Assembly (NCBI RefSeq): GCF_027922265.1
Contig: NZ_BSFI01000007.1
Span: 570,979 to 634,978, forward strand
Direction of reading: 5' to 3'
Source: Hansschlegelia plantiphila
GTDB taxonomy: Bacteria > Pseudomonadota > Alphaproteobacteria > Rhizobiales > Methylopilaceae
DNA: 64,000 bases
Part shown: in pieces, positions 36,391 to 44,344 of the stretch
How the letters are laid out: every line of letters begins with the position of its first letter
Numbering within the stretch: position 1 is the first letter of the stretch
Program-made: the position numbers and the translations under genes
The notes under the pieces: generated by a model
What the model was told of the DNA's origin: nothing
Databases searched by the model: none
The model's input: the letters and a program-made list of their open reading frames with translations, nothing else

Positions 36391-37125
36391 TTGACCACCG
36401 AAGATTTCAAACGCGTCGCCGCGGAAGCGGCGCTCGCGCATGTCAAGCCGGGCATGAAGCTCGGTCTCGGCACCGGCAGCACGGCGTCGATATTCCTCGA
36501 ACTTCTGGGCGAGAAGGTCGCGGCGGGACTCGACGTGGTCGGGGTCCCGACGTCTGAGGCGACCCGCGAGATCGCGGAGCGTCACAACATCCCGCTGACG
36601 ACGCTGAAGGACGATCCGGCCCTCGACATCACAATCGACGGCGCCGACGAGATCGATCCGCAGCTTCGGCTGATCAAGGGCGGCGGCGGCGCGTTGCTGC
36701 GTGAGAAGATCGTGGCGTTCGCGAGCAAGCGGATGATCGTGATCGCGGACGCCAGCAAGCGGGTCGAGACGCTTGGCGCGTTCCCGCTGCCGATCGAGGT
36801 GGTGCCGTTCGGCAAGGAGCCGACGCTGCGCGCGATCCGCGAACTGATCGGCCGCCTTGGTCTGACCGGGGATGTCGTTCTGCGCCGCGCCGAGGACGGC
36901 TGCCCGGTCGTCACCGACAGCGGACATGTCATCCTCGACGGCCATTTCCATCGCATCGACGATCCGGGGCGGCTCGCCGCGTCGCTCGTCGCCATTCCCG
37001 GCGTCGTCGAGCACGGCCTCTTCATCGGCATGGCCGACATCGCAATCATCGCCGGCCATGACGGCGTCGTCACGCTGGAGCCCGAAGGCCAAGCCTTCGC
37101 CGAAGCCTCGAGGAAGACCGCATGA
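36391..37125 (+). CDS. rpiA: Ribose-5-phosphate isomerase A
   Basis: Interconverts ribose 5-phosphate and ribulose 5-phosphate in the pentose phosphate pathway. The 244-residue protein shows [15 protein letters not shown] near the N-terminus, [20 protein letters not shown] with the active-site Asp and the KGGG loop, and the C-terminal [11 protein letters not shown]. The start is a TTG at 36391 with a GGACGGGACG leader. Its stop overlaps the next gene's ATG (ATGA), so rpiA, the DUF2059 gene and gor probably form an operon. This arrangement is frequent in Hyphomicrobiales. Confidence 0.95.
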   Translation: MTTEDFKRVAAEAALAHVKPGMKLGLGTGSTASIFLELLGEKVAAGLDVVGVPTSEATREIAERHNIPLTTLKDDPALDITIDGADEIDPQLRLIKGGGGALLREKIVAFASKRMIVIADASKRVETLGAFPLPIEVVPFGKEPTLRAIRELIGRLGLTGDVVLRRAEDGCPVVTDSGHVILDGHFHRIDDPGRLAASLVAIPGVVEHGLFIGMADIAIIAGHDGVVTLEPEGQAFAEASRKTA

Positions 37126-37622
37126 CGCCGACAACCAGCCTGCGCCGCCTCGCCGCGGTGGCCGTCCTGACGCTCGCTGCGACGCCCGCCTTCGCCCAGG
37201 CTCCGGCGGAAGCCCAGCTCAAGGCGGCCCGGGAGGTCGTCGACGACTCGGGCGTCGCCAACAGCATGAACGACATCGTGCCGATCTTCCTGGACGAGGC
37301 GAAGCGCACCTTTCTGCGCACGGATCCAGCCTTGTCGAAGGATCTCGACGATTGCATCAAGATCCTGACGCCCGAATTTCAGAAGCGTCGCGACGAGCTG
37401 ATGAACCAGATCGCCGCCATCTACGCCGACAAGTTCTCGGCGGACGAGCTGGCGCAGATCAGGACGTTCTACCAATCGCCGGTCGGCGCGAAGCTGGTGA
37501 AGGCGATGCCGAGCATCCTTCAGGCGAGCTACGACAAGACCAACGCCTGGAGTCAGCAGATGAGCCAGGATGTGATCAGCCGGCTGCGCGCCGAAATGAA
37601 GAAGAAGGGCCACGACATCTGA
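37122..37622 (+). CDS. DUF2059 periplasmic protein
   Basis: A 166-residue secreted protein with a signal peptide ending PAFAQ at about residue 24. The mature part is mainly helical, and the [15 protein letters not shown] segment is characteristic of DUF2059. The family function is unknown. It is translationally coupled to rpiA by a four-base overlap and followed by gor after 25 bases. That linkage is conserved in related bacteria, but no mechanism is established. Confidence 0.85.
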   Translation: MTPTTSLRRLAAVAVLTLAATPAFAQAPAEAQLKAAREVVDDSGVANSMNDIVPIFLDEAKRTFLRTDPALSKDLDDCIKILTPEFQKRRDELMNQIAAIYADKFSADELAQIRTFYQSPVGAKLVKAMPSILQASYDKTNAWSQQMSQDVISRLRAEMKKKGHDI

Positions 37623-37647
37623 TCGTGGCTAGCATGGCGGAACCGAC

Positions 37648-39009
37648 TTGAGCCAGTACGACCTCGACCTTTTCGTCATCGGCGGCGGCTCCGGCGGCGT
37701 GCGGGCGGCTCGGATCTCCGCCCAGCACGGCGCGCGGGTCGCGATCGCAGAGGAGTTCCGTTTCGGCGGCACCTGTGTGATCCGCGGCTGCGTCCCGAAG
37801 AAGCTGCTGGTCTACGCCAGCCGCTTCCCCGACGCGTTCGAGGACTCCGCGGGCTTCGGTTGGAGCATTCCGGAGAAGCCCACTTTTTCGTGGGCGGACC
37901 TGATCGCGGCCAAAAACGCCGACATCACGCGCATCTCCGGCTTTTATGAGGAGAATGTCGCGAGGGCCGGCGTCACGGTCCACCATCAGCGGGCGGTGAT
38001 CGAGGATCCGCATACCGTCCGTCTCGCCGACGGAGCGAAGATTACTGCGGAGCTGATCCTGATCGCGACCGGCGGCGCTCCGGCGTCGATCGACTTTCCC
38101 GGCGGCGAGTTCGCGATCTCCTCCAACGAAGCGCTCGATCTTCCCGAACTGCCGAAGCGGGTCATCGTGCAGGGCGGCGGATACATCGCGCTCGAGTTCG
38201 CCTCGATCTTCGCAGGTCTCGGCGCCGAGACGACGCTGATCCACCGCGGCCACAAAATCCTGCGCGGCTTCGATGAGGACGTGCGCGACGACGTGCAGAC
38301 GGGCCTCGCGCATCGCGGCGTGAAGTTCGTCATGAGCGACCACGTCGTCGGGATCGAACGCGGGCAGGGGGGCAAGGTCGTGCGCACCCATTGCGGCGAG
38401 ACGATCGAGGCGGACGAGGTGCTGTTCGCAATCGGCCGGCGGCCTCTGACCCACGGGCTGGGGCTCGAGGCCGCTGGCGTCGAATGCGATCACCACGGGG
38501 CGGTCGTCGTCGACGAGGTCTCGCAGACCAGCGCGCCCTCGATCTACGCGATCGGCGACGTCACCAACCGGATGAATCTGACCCCGATCGCGATCCGGGA
38601 GGGTCACGCCTTCGCCGACAGAATGTTCGGGGGCCAGTCCGCCCGGATCGACTACGCGAACGTGCCGACCGCGGTCTTCACGACGCCTGAGGCCGCCACC
38701 GTCGGCCTCACCGAGGAGCAGGCGCGCGAGACGGGCGGAGCGGTCGACATCTACAAGACCCGCTTCCGTCCCATGAAGGCGACCCTCTCCGGCCGTCAGG
38801 AGCGGACGATGATGAAGCTGGTGGTCGATGGCGACAGCCAGAAAGTCCTCGGCGTCCACATCGTCGGCGAGGACGCGGCCGAGATGGTCCAGATGGCTGC
38901 GATCGCGGTGAAGATGGGCGCGACCAAGGCCGACTTCGACCAGACCGTCGCGCTGCATCCGACCGTTGCGGAGGAGATCGTGACGCTCAGGACGAAATGG
39001 ACGGGTTGA
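37648..39009 (+). CDS. gor: Glutathione-disulfide reductase
   Basis: Reduces glutathione disulfide with NADPH using FAD. The 453-residue flavoprotein has the FAD motif VIGGGSGGVRAAR, the redox disulfide CVIRGC in GGTCVIRGCVPKK, the second nucleotide motif VQGGGYIALEFA and the C-terminal catalytic HPTVAEE. The start is a TTG at 37648, because no in-frame ATG precedes it and the FAD motif lies at residues 9-23. A five-codon frame MAEPT (ATG 37634) ends with a TGA that overlaps this TTG. It is the third gene of the rpiA group, and an MFS transporter gene overlaps its end. Confidence 0.94.
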   Translation: MSQYDLDLFVIGGGSGGVRAARISAQHGARVAIAEEFRFGGTCVIRGCVPKKLLVYASRFPDAFEDSAGFGWSIPEKPTFSWADLIAAKNADITRISGFYEENVARAGVTVHHQRAVIEDPHTVRLADGAKITAELILIATGGAPASIDFPGGEFAISSNEALDLPELPKRVIVQGGGYIALEFASIFAGLGAETTLIHRGHKILRGFDEDVRDDVQTGLAHRGVKFVMSDHVVGIERGQGGKVVRTHCGETIEADEVLFAIGRRPLTHGLGLEAAGVECDHHGAVVVDEVSQTSAPSIYAIGDVTNRMNLTPIAIREGHAFADRMFGGQSARIDYANVPTAVFTTPEAATVGLTEEQARETGGAVDIYKTRFRPMKATLSGRQERTMMKLVVDGDSQKVLGVHIVGEDAAEMVQMAAIAVKMGATKADFDQTVALHPTVAEEIVTLRTKWTG

Positions 39010-40478
39010 GGTCGACGGCCGGTTCTGACGTCGCGGCTTCGGTAATGGGCGGTCCCGTGACCCAGATGGCGCCTGCGCTCGACGAGGCGCGCAAGCGGCA
39101 GATCATCGTCGGCGTGCTGACGGCCATGCTGCTCGCCGCCCTCGACCAGACGATCGTGGCGCCAGCGATGACCACGATCGGGCGCAGCCTCGGCCATTTC
39201 GAGCATCTGCCCTGGGTGATCTCCGCCTACCTCATCACTGCGACGGCTGTGACGCCGCTCTACGGTAAGCTCGCCGACATCCACGGGCGGCGGAGCGTGA
39301 TCTTCGTCTCGGTGTCGATCTTCATTGCAGCTTCCGTGCTCTGCGCGCTGGCTCCCAACCTCTGGACGCTGATCGGCGCGCGGGCGCTGCAGGGACTGGG
39401 CGGCGGCGGACTGATCGCGCTGGCGCAGACCGTGATGGGCGACCTGGTGCCGCCGAAACAGCGCGGGCGCTACGCCGCGCAGATATCCGCCGTCTGGGCG
39501 GCGGCGAGCGTCGCGGGTCCCGTGGTCGGCGGCGTGTTCGCCGAGCATCTGCATTGGTCGCTGGTGTTCTGGATCAACGTGCCGCTCGGCGCCGCTGCGC
39601 TTGCGATGATGTACGGGCCGCTCAAGGATCTGCCCTTCGTCCCGCGTCACCACCGGCTCGACGCGCTGGGCGCGGGGCTGGTGGTCATCGGCACGTCGCT
39701 CGCGATGCTCGCTCTGTCGCTCGGGCGCATGAGCGGCCATTGGGGGTCGCCGACCGTGCTTGGCCTTGCTCTTGTGGCGGTCGTCGCGATCGTGCTTTTC
39801 GTATGGCGTCTCAACGCATTCGATGCGCCGCTTATTCCGATGCAGGTGCTGCGCGATCCGGTCGTTCTGCGCGGGACGCTCGCGGTCTCGCTGGGGATGG
39901 GCGGCTTCGTCGGGCTGACGACGATCGTGCCGATTTTTCTCCAGCTCCAGAGCGGCCTCGGCCCCGACGCGGCGGCGCTCGGCCTGATCGTGATGGCGGC
40001 TGGAAGCGTCGTCGGGGCGTTGGTCGTGGGCCGCGCCATTCCAAAGCTCGGGCGCTACCTGCTGCCTGCGATCGGCGGCCTCGCCTTGGCGTGTCTCGCG
40101 CTTGGCGGCCTCGCGGCGACCGTGACCGCGCCGTTTTTGCCGCTTACGGGATTCCTTCTGTTCCTCTACGGCCTCGGCCTCGGCCCGATCTTTCCGACGG
40201 CGACCGTCAGCGTGCAGAACGCCGTGGCGCGGTATGACCTTGGCGCGGCCACCGGGCTGCTCGCCTTCATGCGCTCGCTCGGCGCGGCGTTCGGAGTGGC
40301 GATCCTCGGCGCCATCGTGCTGGGCGCCGGCAAGGGCGGCGCGGCGATCGATCCTTCGAGCTTCCGGCTCGCCTTCCTCGCGGCGCTTGCAGCCACCGGC
40401 GGCGCCTTCGTCCTGTTCGCGGGCATGCCTGCGCGGCCGCTGCGCGACGGTCCGGAGCCGGTCTCCGCTGAATCCTGA
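38997..40478 (+). CDS. MFS transporter, DHA2 (EmrB/QacA) family
   Basis: A 493-residue exporter with about 14 hydrophobic segments, as in the 14-helix drug antiporter family. The first helix contains LLAALDQTIVAPAMTTI, the DHA2 motif. LYGKLADIHGRRSVIF is the loop between helices 2 and 3, and ALQGLGGGGLIALAQTVMGD is helix 4. The start ATG 38997 has AGGA just upstream and overlaps the 3' end of gor by 13 bases; ATG 39045 is an alternative. The substrate is unknown. The overlap suggests cotranscription with gor, though a thiol link is speculative. Confidence 0.88.
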   Translation: MDGLRSTAGSDVAASVMGGPVTQMAPALDEARKRQIIVGVLTAMLLAALDQTIVAPAMTTIGRSLGHFEHLPWVISAYLITATAVTPLYGKLADIHGRRSVIFVSVSIFIAASVLCALAPNLWTLIGARALQGLGGGGLIALAQTVMGDLVPPKQRGRYAAQISAVWAAASVAGPVVGGVFAEHLHWSLVFWINVPLGAAALAMMYGPLKDLPFVPRHHRLDALGAGLVVIGTSLAMLALSLGRMSGHWGSPTVLGLALVAVVAIVLFVWRLNAFDAPLIPMQVLRDPVVLRGTLAVSLGMGGFVGLTTIVPIFLQLQSGLGPDAAALGLIVMAAGSVVGALVVGRAIPKLGRYLLPAIGGLALACLALGGLAATVTAPFLPLTGFLLFLYGLGLGPIFPTATVSVQNAVARYDLGAATGLLAFMRSLGAAFGVAILGAIVLGAGKGGAAIDPSSFRLAFLAALAATGGAFVLFAGMPARPLRDGPEPVSAES

Positions 40479-40594
40479 CGGTGGCGGCCTATATCTTGCG
40501 GTGATAGAAGACCCGCGCACGAGCGGCCGGCGACGGCCGGGCGACGCATAGCTGTCGCCGCAATCGCCGCTCGTGGACGCGAATGGAGCGAGAG

Positions 40595-41980
40595 ATGTCG
40601 GAGCGTTGGAGCCCATCCAGCTGGCGTGACCTGCCGATCGAGCAGTCGCCGGTCTATCCGGACCTGGGCGCGCTCGCCGCGGCCGAGGCCCAGCTCGCCA
40701 CGTTTCCGCCGCTCGTCTTCGCCGGCGAGGCGCGCAAGCTGAAGCGCCAGCTCGCCAAGGTCGCGATGGGCGAGGCGTTCCTGCTGCAGGGCGGCGACTG
40801 CGCCGAGAGCTTCGCCGAGCATTCGGCCGACAACATCCGCGATTTCTTCCGCGTGCTGCTCCAGATGGCGGTGGTGCTGACTTACGCTGCGGCCTCGCCG
40901 GTGGTGAAGGTCGGCCGTATCGCCGGTCAGTTCGCGAAGCCCCGCTCGTCGCCGACCGAGGTGATCGACGGCGTCGAGCTGCCGATCTACCGCGGCGACA
41001 TCGTCAACGGCACGGAGGCGACGCCGGCCGCGCGCATTCCCGACCCGCGGCGGCAGCTCGAGGCCTACCGCCAGTCGGCGGCGACGCTGAACCTGCTCAG
41101 GGCGTTCGCGAGCGGCGGCTACGCCAATCTCGACTTCGTGCATCAGTGGATGCTCGGTTTCGTCAAGGAGAGCCCGCAGTCCGGCCGCTACCGCGAGGTC
41201 GCCGACCGGATCGCGGACGCGCTCAACTTCATGCGCGCCTGCGGCATCGACCCGGAGTCGCATCCGGAGCTTCGTACGACCGACTTCTTCACCAGCCACG
41301 AAGCGCTGCTGCTCGGCTTCGAGCAGGCGCTGACCCGCGTCGATTCTACGACCGGCGACTGGTACGCGACCTCGGGCCACATGATCTGGATCGGCGACCG
41401 CACCCGCCAGCTCGACCACGCGCATGTCGAGTACGCGCGCGGCGTCAAGAACCCGATCGGCCTGAAGTGCGGGCCGTCGCTGAAGCCCGACGAACTGATG
41501 CGCCTGATCGACGTGCTTGACCCGGACAACGAGCCGGGCCGGCTGACGCTGATCGCGCGCTTCGGCGCCGACCGGGTGTTCGACCACCTGCCGGGCCTGA
41601 CCCGCGCGGTGAAGGCGGAAGGCCGCAAGGTCGTCTGGTCCTGCGACCCGATGCACGGCAACACCATCAAGTCGGCGTCGGGATACAAGACCCGGCCGTT
41701 CGACCGCATCCTGCAGGAGGCCCGCGCCTTCTTCGAGGTGCACCGCGCCGAGGGGACCTACGCCGGCGGCATCCATGTCGAGATGACGGGCAACAACGTC
41801 ACCGAATGCACCGGCGGCGCCAGGGCGATCTCCGACTCCGATCTCCGCGACCGCTATCACACGCATTGCGACCCGCGGCTGAACGCCGAGCAGGCGATCG
41901 AGCTCGCCTTCCTCGTCGCAGAAGAGCTCAAGAAGGAGCGCGTCGCCCGTGGTCCCCGGCAGGTGGTCGCGGCGGAGTGA
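40595..41980 (+). CDS. Class II 3-deoxy-7-phosphoheptulonate synthase
   Basis: First enzyme of the shikimate pathway, joining phosphoenolpyruvate and erythrose 4-phosphate. The 461-residue protein is a type II (AroH/plant-like) enzyme. It carries the metal-site [10 protein letters not shown] near residue 65, [32 protein letters not shown] and [15 protein letters not shown] with conserved metal ligands. ATG 40595 is preferred because GGAG lies six bases before it; ATG 40583 lacks such a site. It appears monocistronic. The name aroG is often used for this class, but I leave the symbol open. Confidence 0.95.
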   Translation: MSERWSPSSWRDLPIEQSPVYPDLGALAAAEAQLATFPPLVFAGEARKLKRQLAKVAMGEAFLLQGGDCAESFAEHSADNIRDFFRVLLQMAVVLTYAAASPVVKVGRIAGQFAKPRSSPTEVIDGVELPIYRGDIVNGTEATPAARIPDPRRQLEAYRQSAATLNLLRAFASGGYANLDFVHQWMLGFVKESPQSGRYREVADRIADALNFMRACGIDPESHPELRTTDFFTSHEALLLGFEQALTRVDSTTGDWYATSGHMIWIGDRTRQLDHAHVEYARGVKNPIGLKCGPSLKPDELMRLIDVLDPDNEPGRLTLIARFGADRVFDHLPGLTRAVKAEGRKVVWSCDPMHGNTIKSASGYKTRPFDRILQEARAFFEVHRAEGTYAGGIHVEMTGNNVTECTGGARAISDSDLRDRYHTHCDPRLNAEQAIELAFLVAEELKKERVARGPRQVVAAE

Positions 41981-42040
41981 TCGGTATCTGAAGGTTTCCG
42001 TTCCGGCTTCGGCGCAGGGCGGGACGATCGCCACGCGTGA

Positions 42041-42083
42041 CAGGTGAAACGTCGGCCGGTGGGCGGCGGCCGCGTTTCACCTG
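42041..42083 (+). promoter_or_regulatory. Long dyad just before the Spy-like gene
   Basis: CAGGTGAAAC (42041-42050) and GTTTCACCTG (42074-42083) are a perfect 10-base inverted repeat. Inside, GGCCG pairs with CGGCC, so a long stem could form. It ends 20 bases before the start codon at 42104. It may be an operator or a leader RNA hairpin. The sequence is clear; the function is unknown. Confidence 0.55.
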
Positions 42084-42103
42084 ATCATGACGTGAGAGAA
42101 CCG

Positions 42104-42694
42104 ATGCGAAAGCCCCTGATACTGACTTCGATGCTCCTGGCGACCTGTGTGACCGGCGCCGGTTTCGCCATCGCCGGCGACCAGCCTCCGCCTCCGCCGA
42201 TGGAGCACGGCGGCGCTTCCGGTCCGCAAGGCTGGGGCGGCCCCGACGGCCCCCGGCGCGGCCCTGGCGGCGATCGGCGGGGCGGCCCGATGAAACTCGC
42301 CGCCCGTCTCTCCGCGATGGAGACCCTGATCGGCATCCGCGCCGACCAGCTCGACGCCTGGCGCGCCTTCACCTCCGCCGCAGTCGATCTCGTCACGCCC
42401 CCGGCGCGCCCCGAGCCGATGAAGGATGGCGCCGACGGCCAGCCGAAGCCGCGCGAAGCGTTCGATCTCGCCGACCGGATGGCGGACCGCGCGATCGCGC
42501 GCGGCGAGAAGGCGAAGGCGCTCAAGGAAGCCGTCGCCGCCTTGCGCCAGAAGCTGACGCCCGAGCAGCTCGAACGGGTGAAGCTGGTCGAGCGTGAGAT
42601 GCGCGGCCATTTCCATCGCGGACCGGGCGGCGGTTTCGGCCCAGGCGGTCCCGGAATGCGCGGTCCGCATCACGGGCCGGACGCCCCGCGCTGA
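42104..42694 (+). CDS. Spy/CpxP-like LTXXQ periplasmic protein
   Basis: A 196-residue secreted protein. The signal peptide (about 1-24) ends GFAIAG. It is followed by a Pro/Gly/His-rich stretch, a helical region with ETLIGIRADQLDAWRAF, and the LTPEQLERV motif that defines the LTXXQ family including Spy and CpxP. The C-terminus is rich in Gly, Pro and His. Family members are periplasmic chaperones or metal-stress proteins. The start ATG 42104 has GAGAGAA upstream; an earlier in-frame start would include the dyad region. It is monocistronic, with a terminator after it. Confidence 0.78.
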   Translation: MRKPLILTSMLLATCVTGAGFAIAGDQPPPPPMEHGGASGPQGWGGPDGPRRGPGGDRRGGPMKLAARLSAMETLIGIRADQLDAWRAFTSAAVDLVTPPARPEPMKDGADGQPKPREAFDLADRMADRAIARGEKAKALKEAVAALRQKLTPEQLERVKLVEREMRGHFHRGPGGGFGPGGPGMRGPHHGPDAPR

Positions 42695-42720
42695 CCCCAT
42701 TCGGTCTGCAAGCAGTTTGG

Positions 42721-42748
42721 AAGCCCCGCGAGAGCGGGGCTTCTTCGT
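42721..42748 (+). terminator. Intrinsic terminator after Spy-like gene
   Basis: AAGCCCCGC (42721-42729), loop GAGA, GCGGGGCTT (42734-42742), followed by CTTCGT. A compact GC stem 26 bases after the stop. Confidence 0.75.
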
Positions 42749-42869
42749 CTCCGGCTCTCGATCGTCATTGCCGGTCGAGGGCGGCGGCGATAGACGAGCC
42801 TATGCATCGCTCAACTTTCATCGACCCGCGCCTTGCGCAGCCTGCGCCGTCTGTTCCGGGCGGCGACCT

Positions 42870-44210
42870 GTGAGCGTTTTCCGCTTCGCGCCGTCGCCGA
42901 CCGGCTTCCTGCACCTCGGCAACGCCCGCACGCTGATGCTGAACGCGCTGCTCGCGCGAAAGAGCGGCGGCCGGATGATCCTGCGGCTCGACGACACCGA
43001 CGTTGCGCGGGTGCGAGAGGAGTACGCCGAGGCCGTGCGCGATGACCTCGCCTGGCTCGGCGTCGCTGTCGACGCCGAATATCGCCAGTCGGAGCGCGCG
43101 GCGCTTTACAGCGCCGCCTTCGAGCGGCTGAGGGAGGCCGGCCGGCTCTATCCCGCCTATGAGACCGAGGAGGAGCTCGACCTCGGCCGGCGCCTTGCGC
43201 GGGCCTCCGGGCGGCCCCCCGTCTATGACCGGCGCGCGCTCACGCTGACCAAAGAGCGTCGCGCGGCGCTGGAGGCCCAGGGGCGGCGTCCGCACTGGCG
43301 CTTCCGCCTGTCCGACGGTCGTATCGGCTGGAAGGACGGCGTGCGCGGTCCGCAGGAGATCGACCTCGCGAGCCTGTCCGACCCGATCGTCGCCCGCGAC
43401 GACGGCGGCTTCCTGTACGTCTTCACGAGCGTGGTCGACGACGCGGACCTTGGCGTGACCGACGTCGTGCGCGGCGAGGACCACGTCACCAACACCGCCG
43501 TCCAGCTCGATCTGTTCGCGGCGCTCGGCGCGCCGCCGCCCGCTTTCGCGCACCACAATCTGCTGACGACGGCCGATGGCGCCGGGCTTTCCAAGCGTGA
43601 GGGCAGCCTGTCGCTCGGCTCATTGCGGGAGCAGGGCGTCGAGGCGCTGGCGGTCGCCGCCTACGCCACGCTGATCGGATCTTCGGAGGCGGTGCGGCCG
43701 GTCGCGGATCTTGAGGAGCTCGCGGGCCTGATCGATCTCGGCAAGCTCTCGCGCTCGCCGGCGCGGGTCGATCCGGAGGAGCTCTCGGCGCTGTCGGCGA
43801 AGACCGTTCACGGGCTCGCCTATCACGCGGTCGCTCCGCGGCTCGAGGCGCTCGGGGTCGGGGGCGGCGCGGCGTTCTGGGAGACGGTGCGCGGCAATCT
43901 CGCAAGGCTCGACGAGGCCGCGGACTGGTGGCGGATCGCGACGGCGCCGCTCGGGACCGTCCCCGCGGCCCACGAAGACGCCGCGCTTCTCGCGGAGGCC
44001 GCTGCGTCGCTGCCGTCCGAACCGTGGGACGAGAGGACGTGGAAGACGTGGACCTCCGCGCTTTCATCCGCCACGGGCCGCAAGGGCCGCGGGCTGTTCG
44101 CGCCGCTCCGGCTCGCGCTGACCGGCGAGCCGCACGGCCCCGAACTCGCCCGCCTGCTGCCGTTCATCGGCCGAGCCCGGGCGCTGGAGAGGCTTCATAG
44201 GTCAACGTGA
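42870..44210 (+). CDS. gltX: Glutamyl-tRNA synthetase (non-canonical KMSKS)
   Basis: Class I aminoacyl-tRNA synthetase that attaches glutamate to tRNA. The 446-residue product begins at GTG 42870 (MSVFRFAPSPTGFLHLGNART), with the HIGH-type motif HLGN at about residue 15. GEDHVTNTAVQLDLF and DLGVTDVVRG are typical. The KMSKS position reads GLSKREG, lacking the first lysine. This variant and the SLSLGSLREQG sequence after it are typical of a second GltX type in many alphaproteobacteria, which may misacylate tRNA-Gln or have a restricted tRNA range. No ATG fits the conserved N-terminus. It is not clear from the window whether another gltX exists. Confidence 0.88.
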   Translation: MSVFRFAPSPTGFLHLGNARTLMLNALLARKSGGRMILRLDDTDVARVREEYAEAVRDDLAWLGVAVDAEYRQSERAALYSAAFERLREAGRLYPAYETEEELDLGRRLARASGRPPVYDRRALTLTKERRAALEAQGRRPHWRFRLSDGRIGWKDGVRGPQEIDLASLSDPIVARDDGGFLYVFTSVVDDADLGVTDVVRGEDHVTNTAVQLDLFAALGAPPPAFAHHNLLTTADGAGLSKREGSLSLGSLREQGVEALAVAAYATLIGSSEAVRPVADLEELAGLIDLGKLSRSPARVDPEELSALSAKTVHGLAYHAVAPRLEALGVGGGAAFWETVRGNLARLDEAADWWRIATAPLGTVPAAHEDAALLAEAAASLPSEPWDERTWKTWTSALSSATGRKGRGLFAPLRLALTGEPHGPELARLLPFIGRARALERLHRST

Positions 44211-44211
44211 C

Positions 44212-44252
44212 CGTCGCCCGTGTTCCCGGCCTTGAGCCGGACACGGGCGACG
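44212..44252 (+). repeat. Palindromic hairpin between gltX and glmS
   Basis: CGTCGCCCGTGT (44212-44223) and ACACGGGCGACG (44241-44252) pair perfectly. An inner CCGGC-CTTGA-GCCGG stem (44226-44240) sits above a two-base bulge. It begins right after the gltX stop and may end transcription. The centre matches the palindrome at 1432-1454. Confidence 0.65.
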
Positions 44253-44344
44253 ACTTTCCCGGCCACCGTCCGGCCTTCAGTCCCCGATAAGGCGTCTGTG
44301 CTAAGAGGCCTCTCCACGGACCCATATTCGGAGTCGAGACGCGT

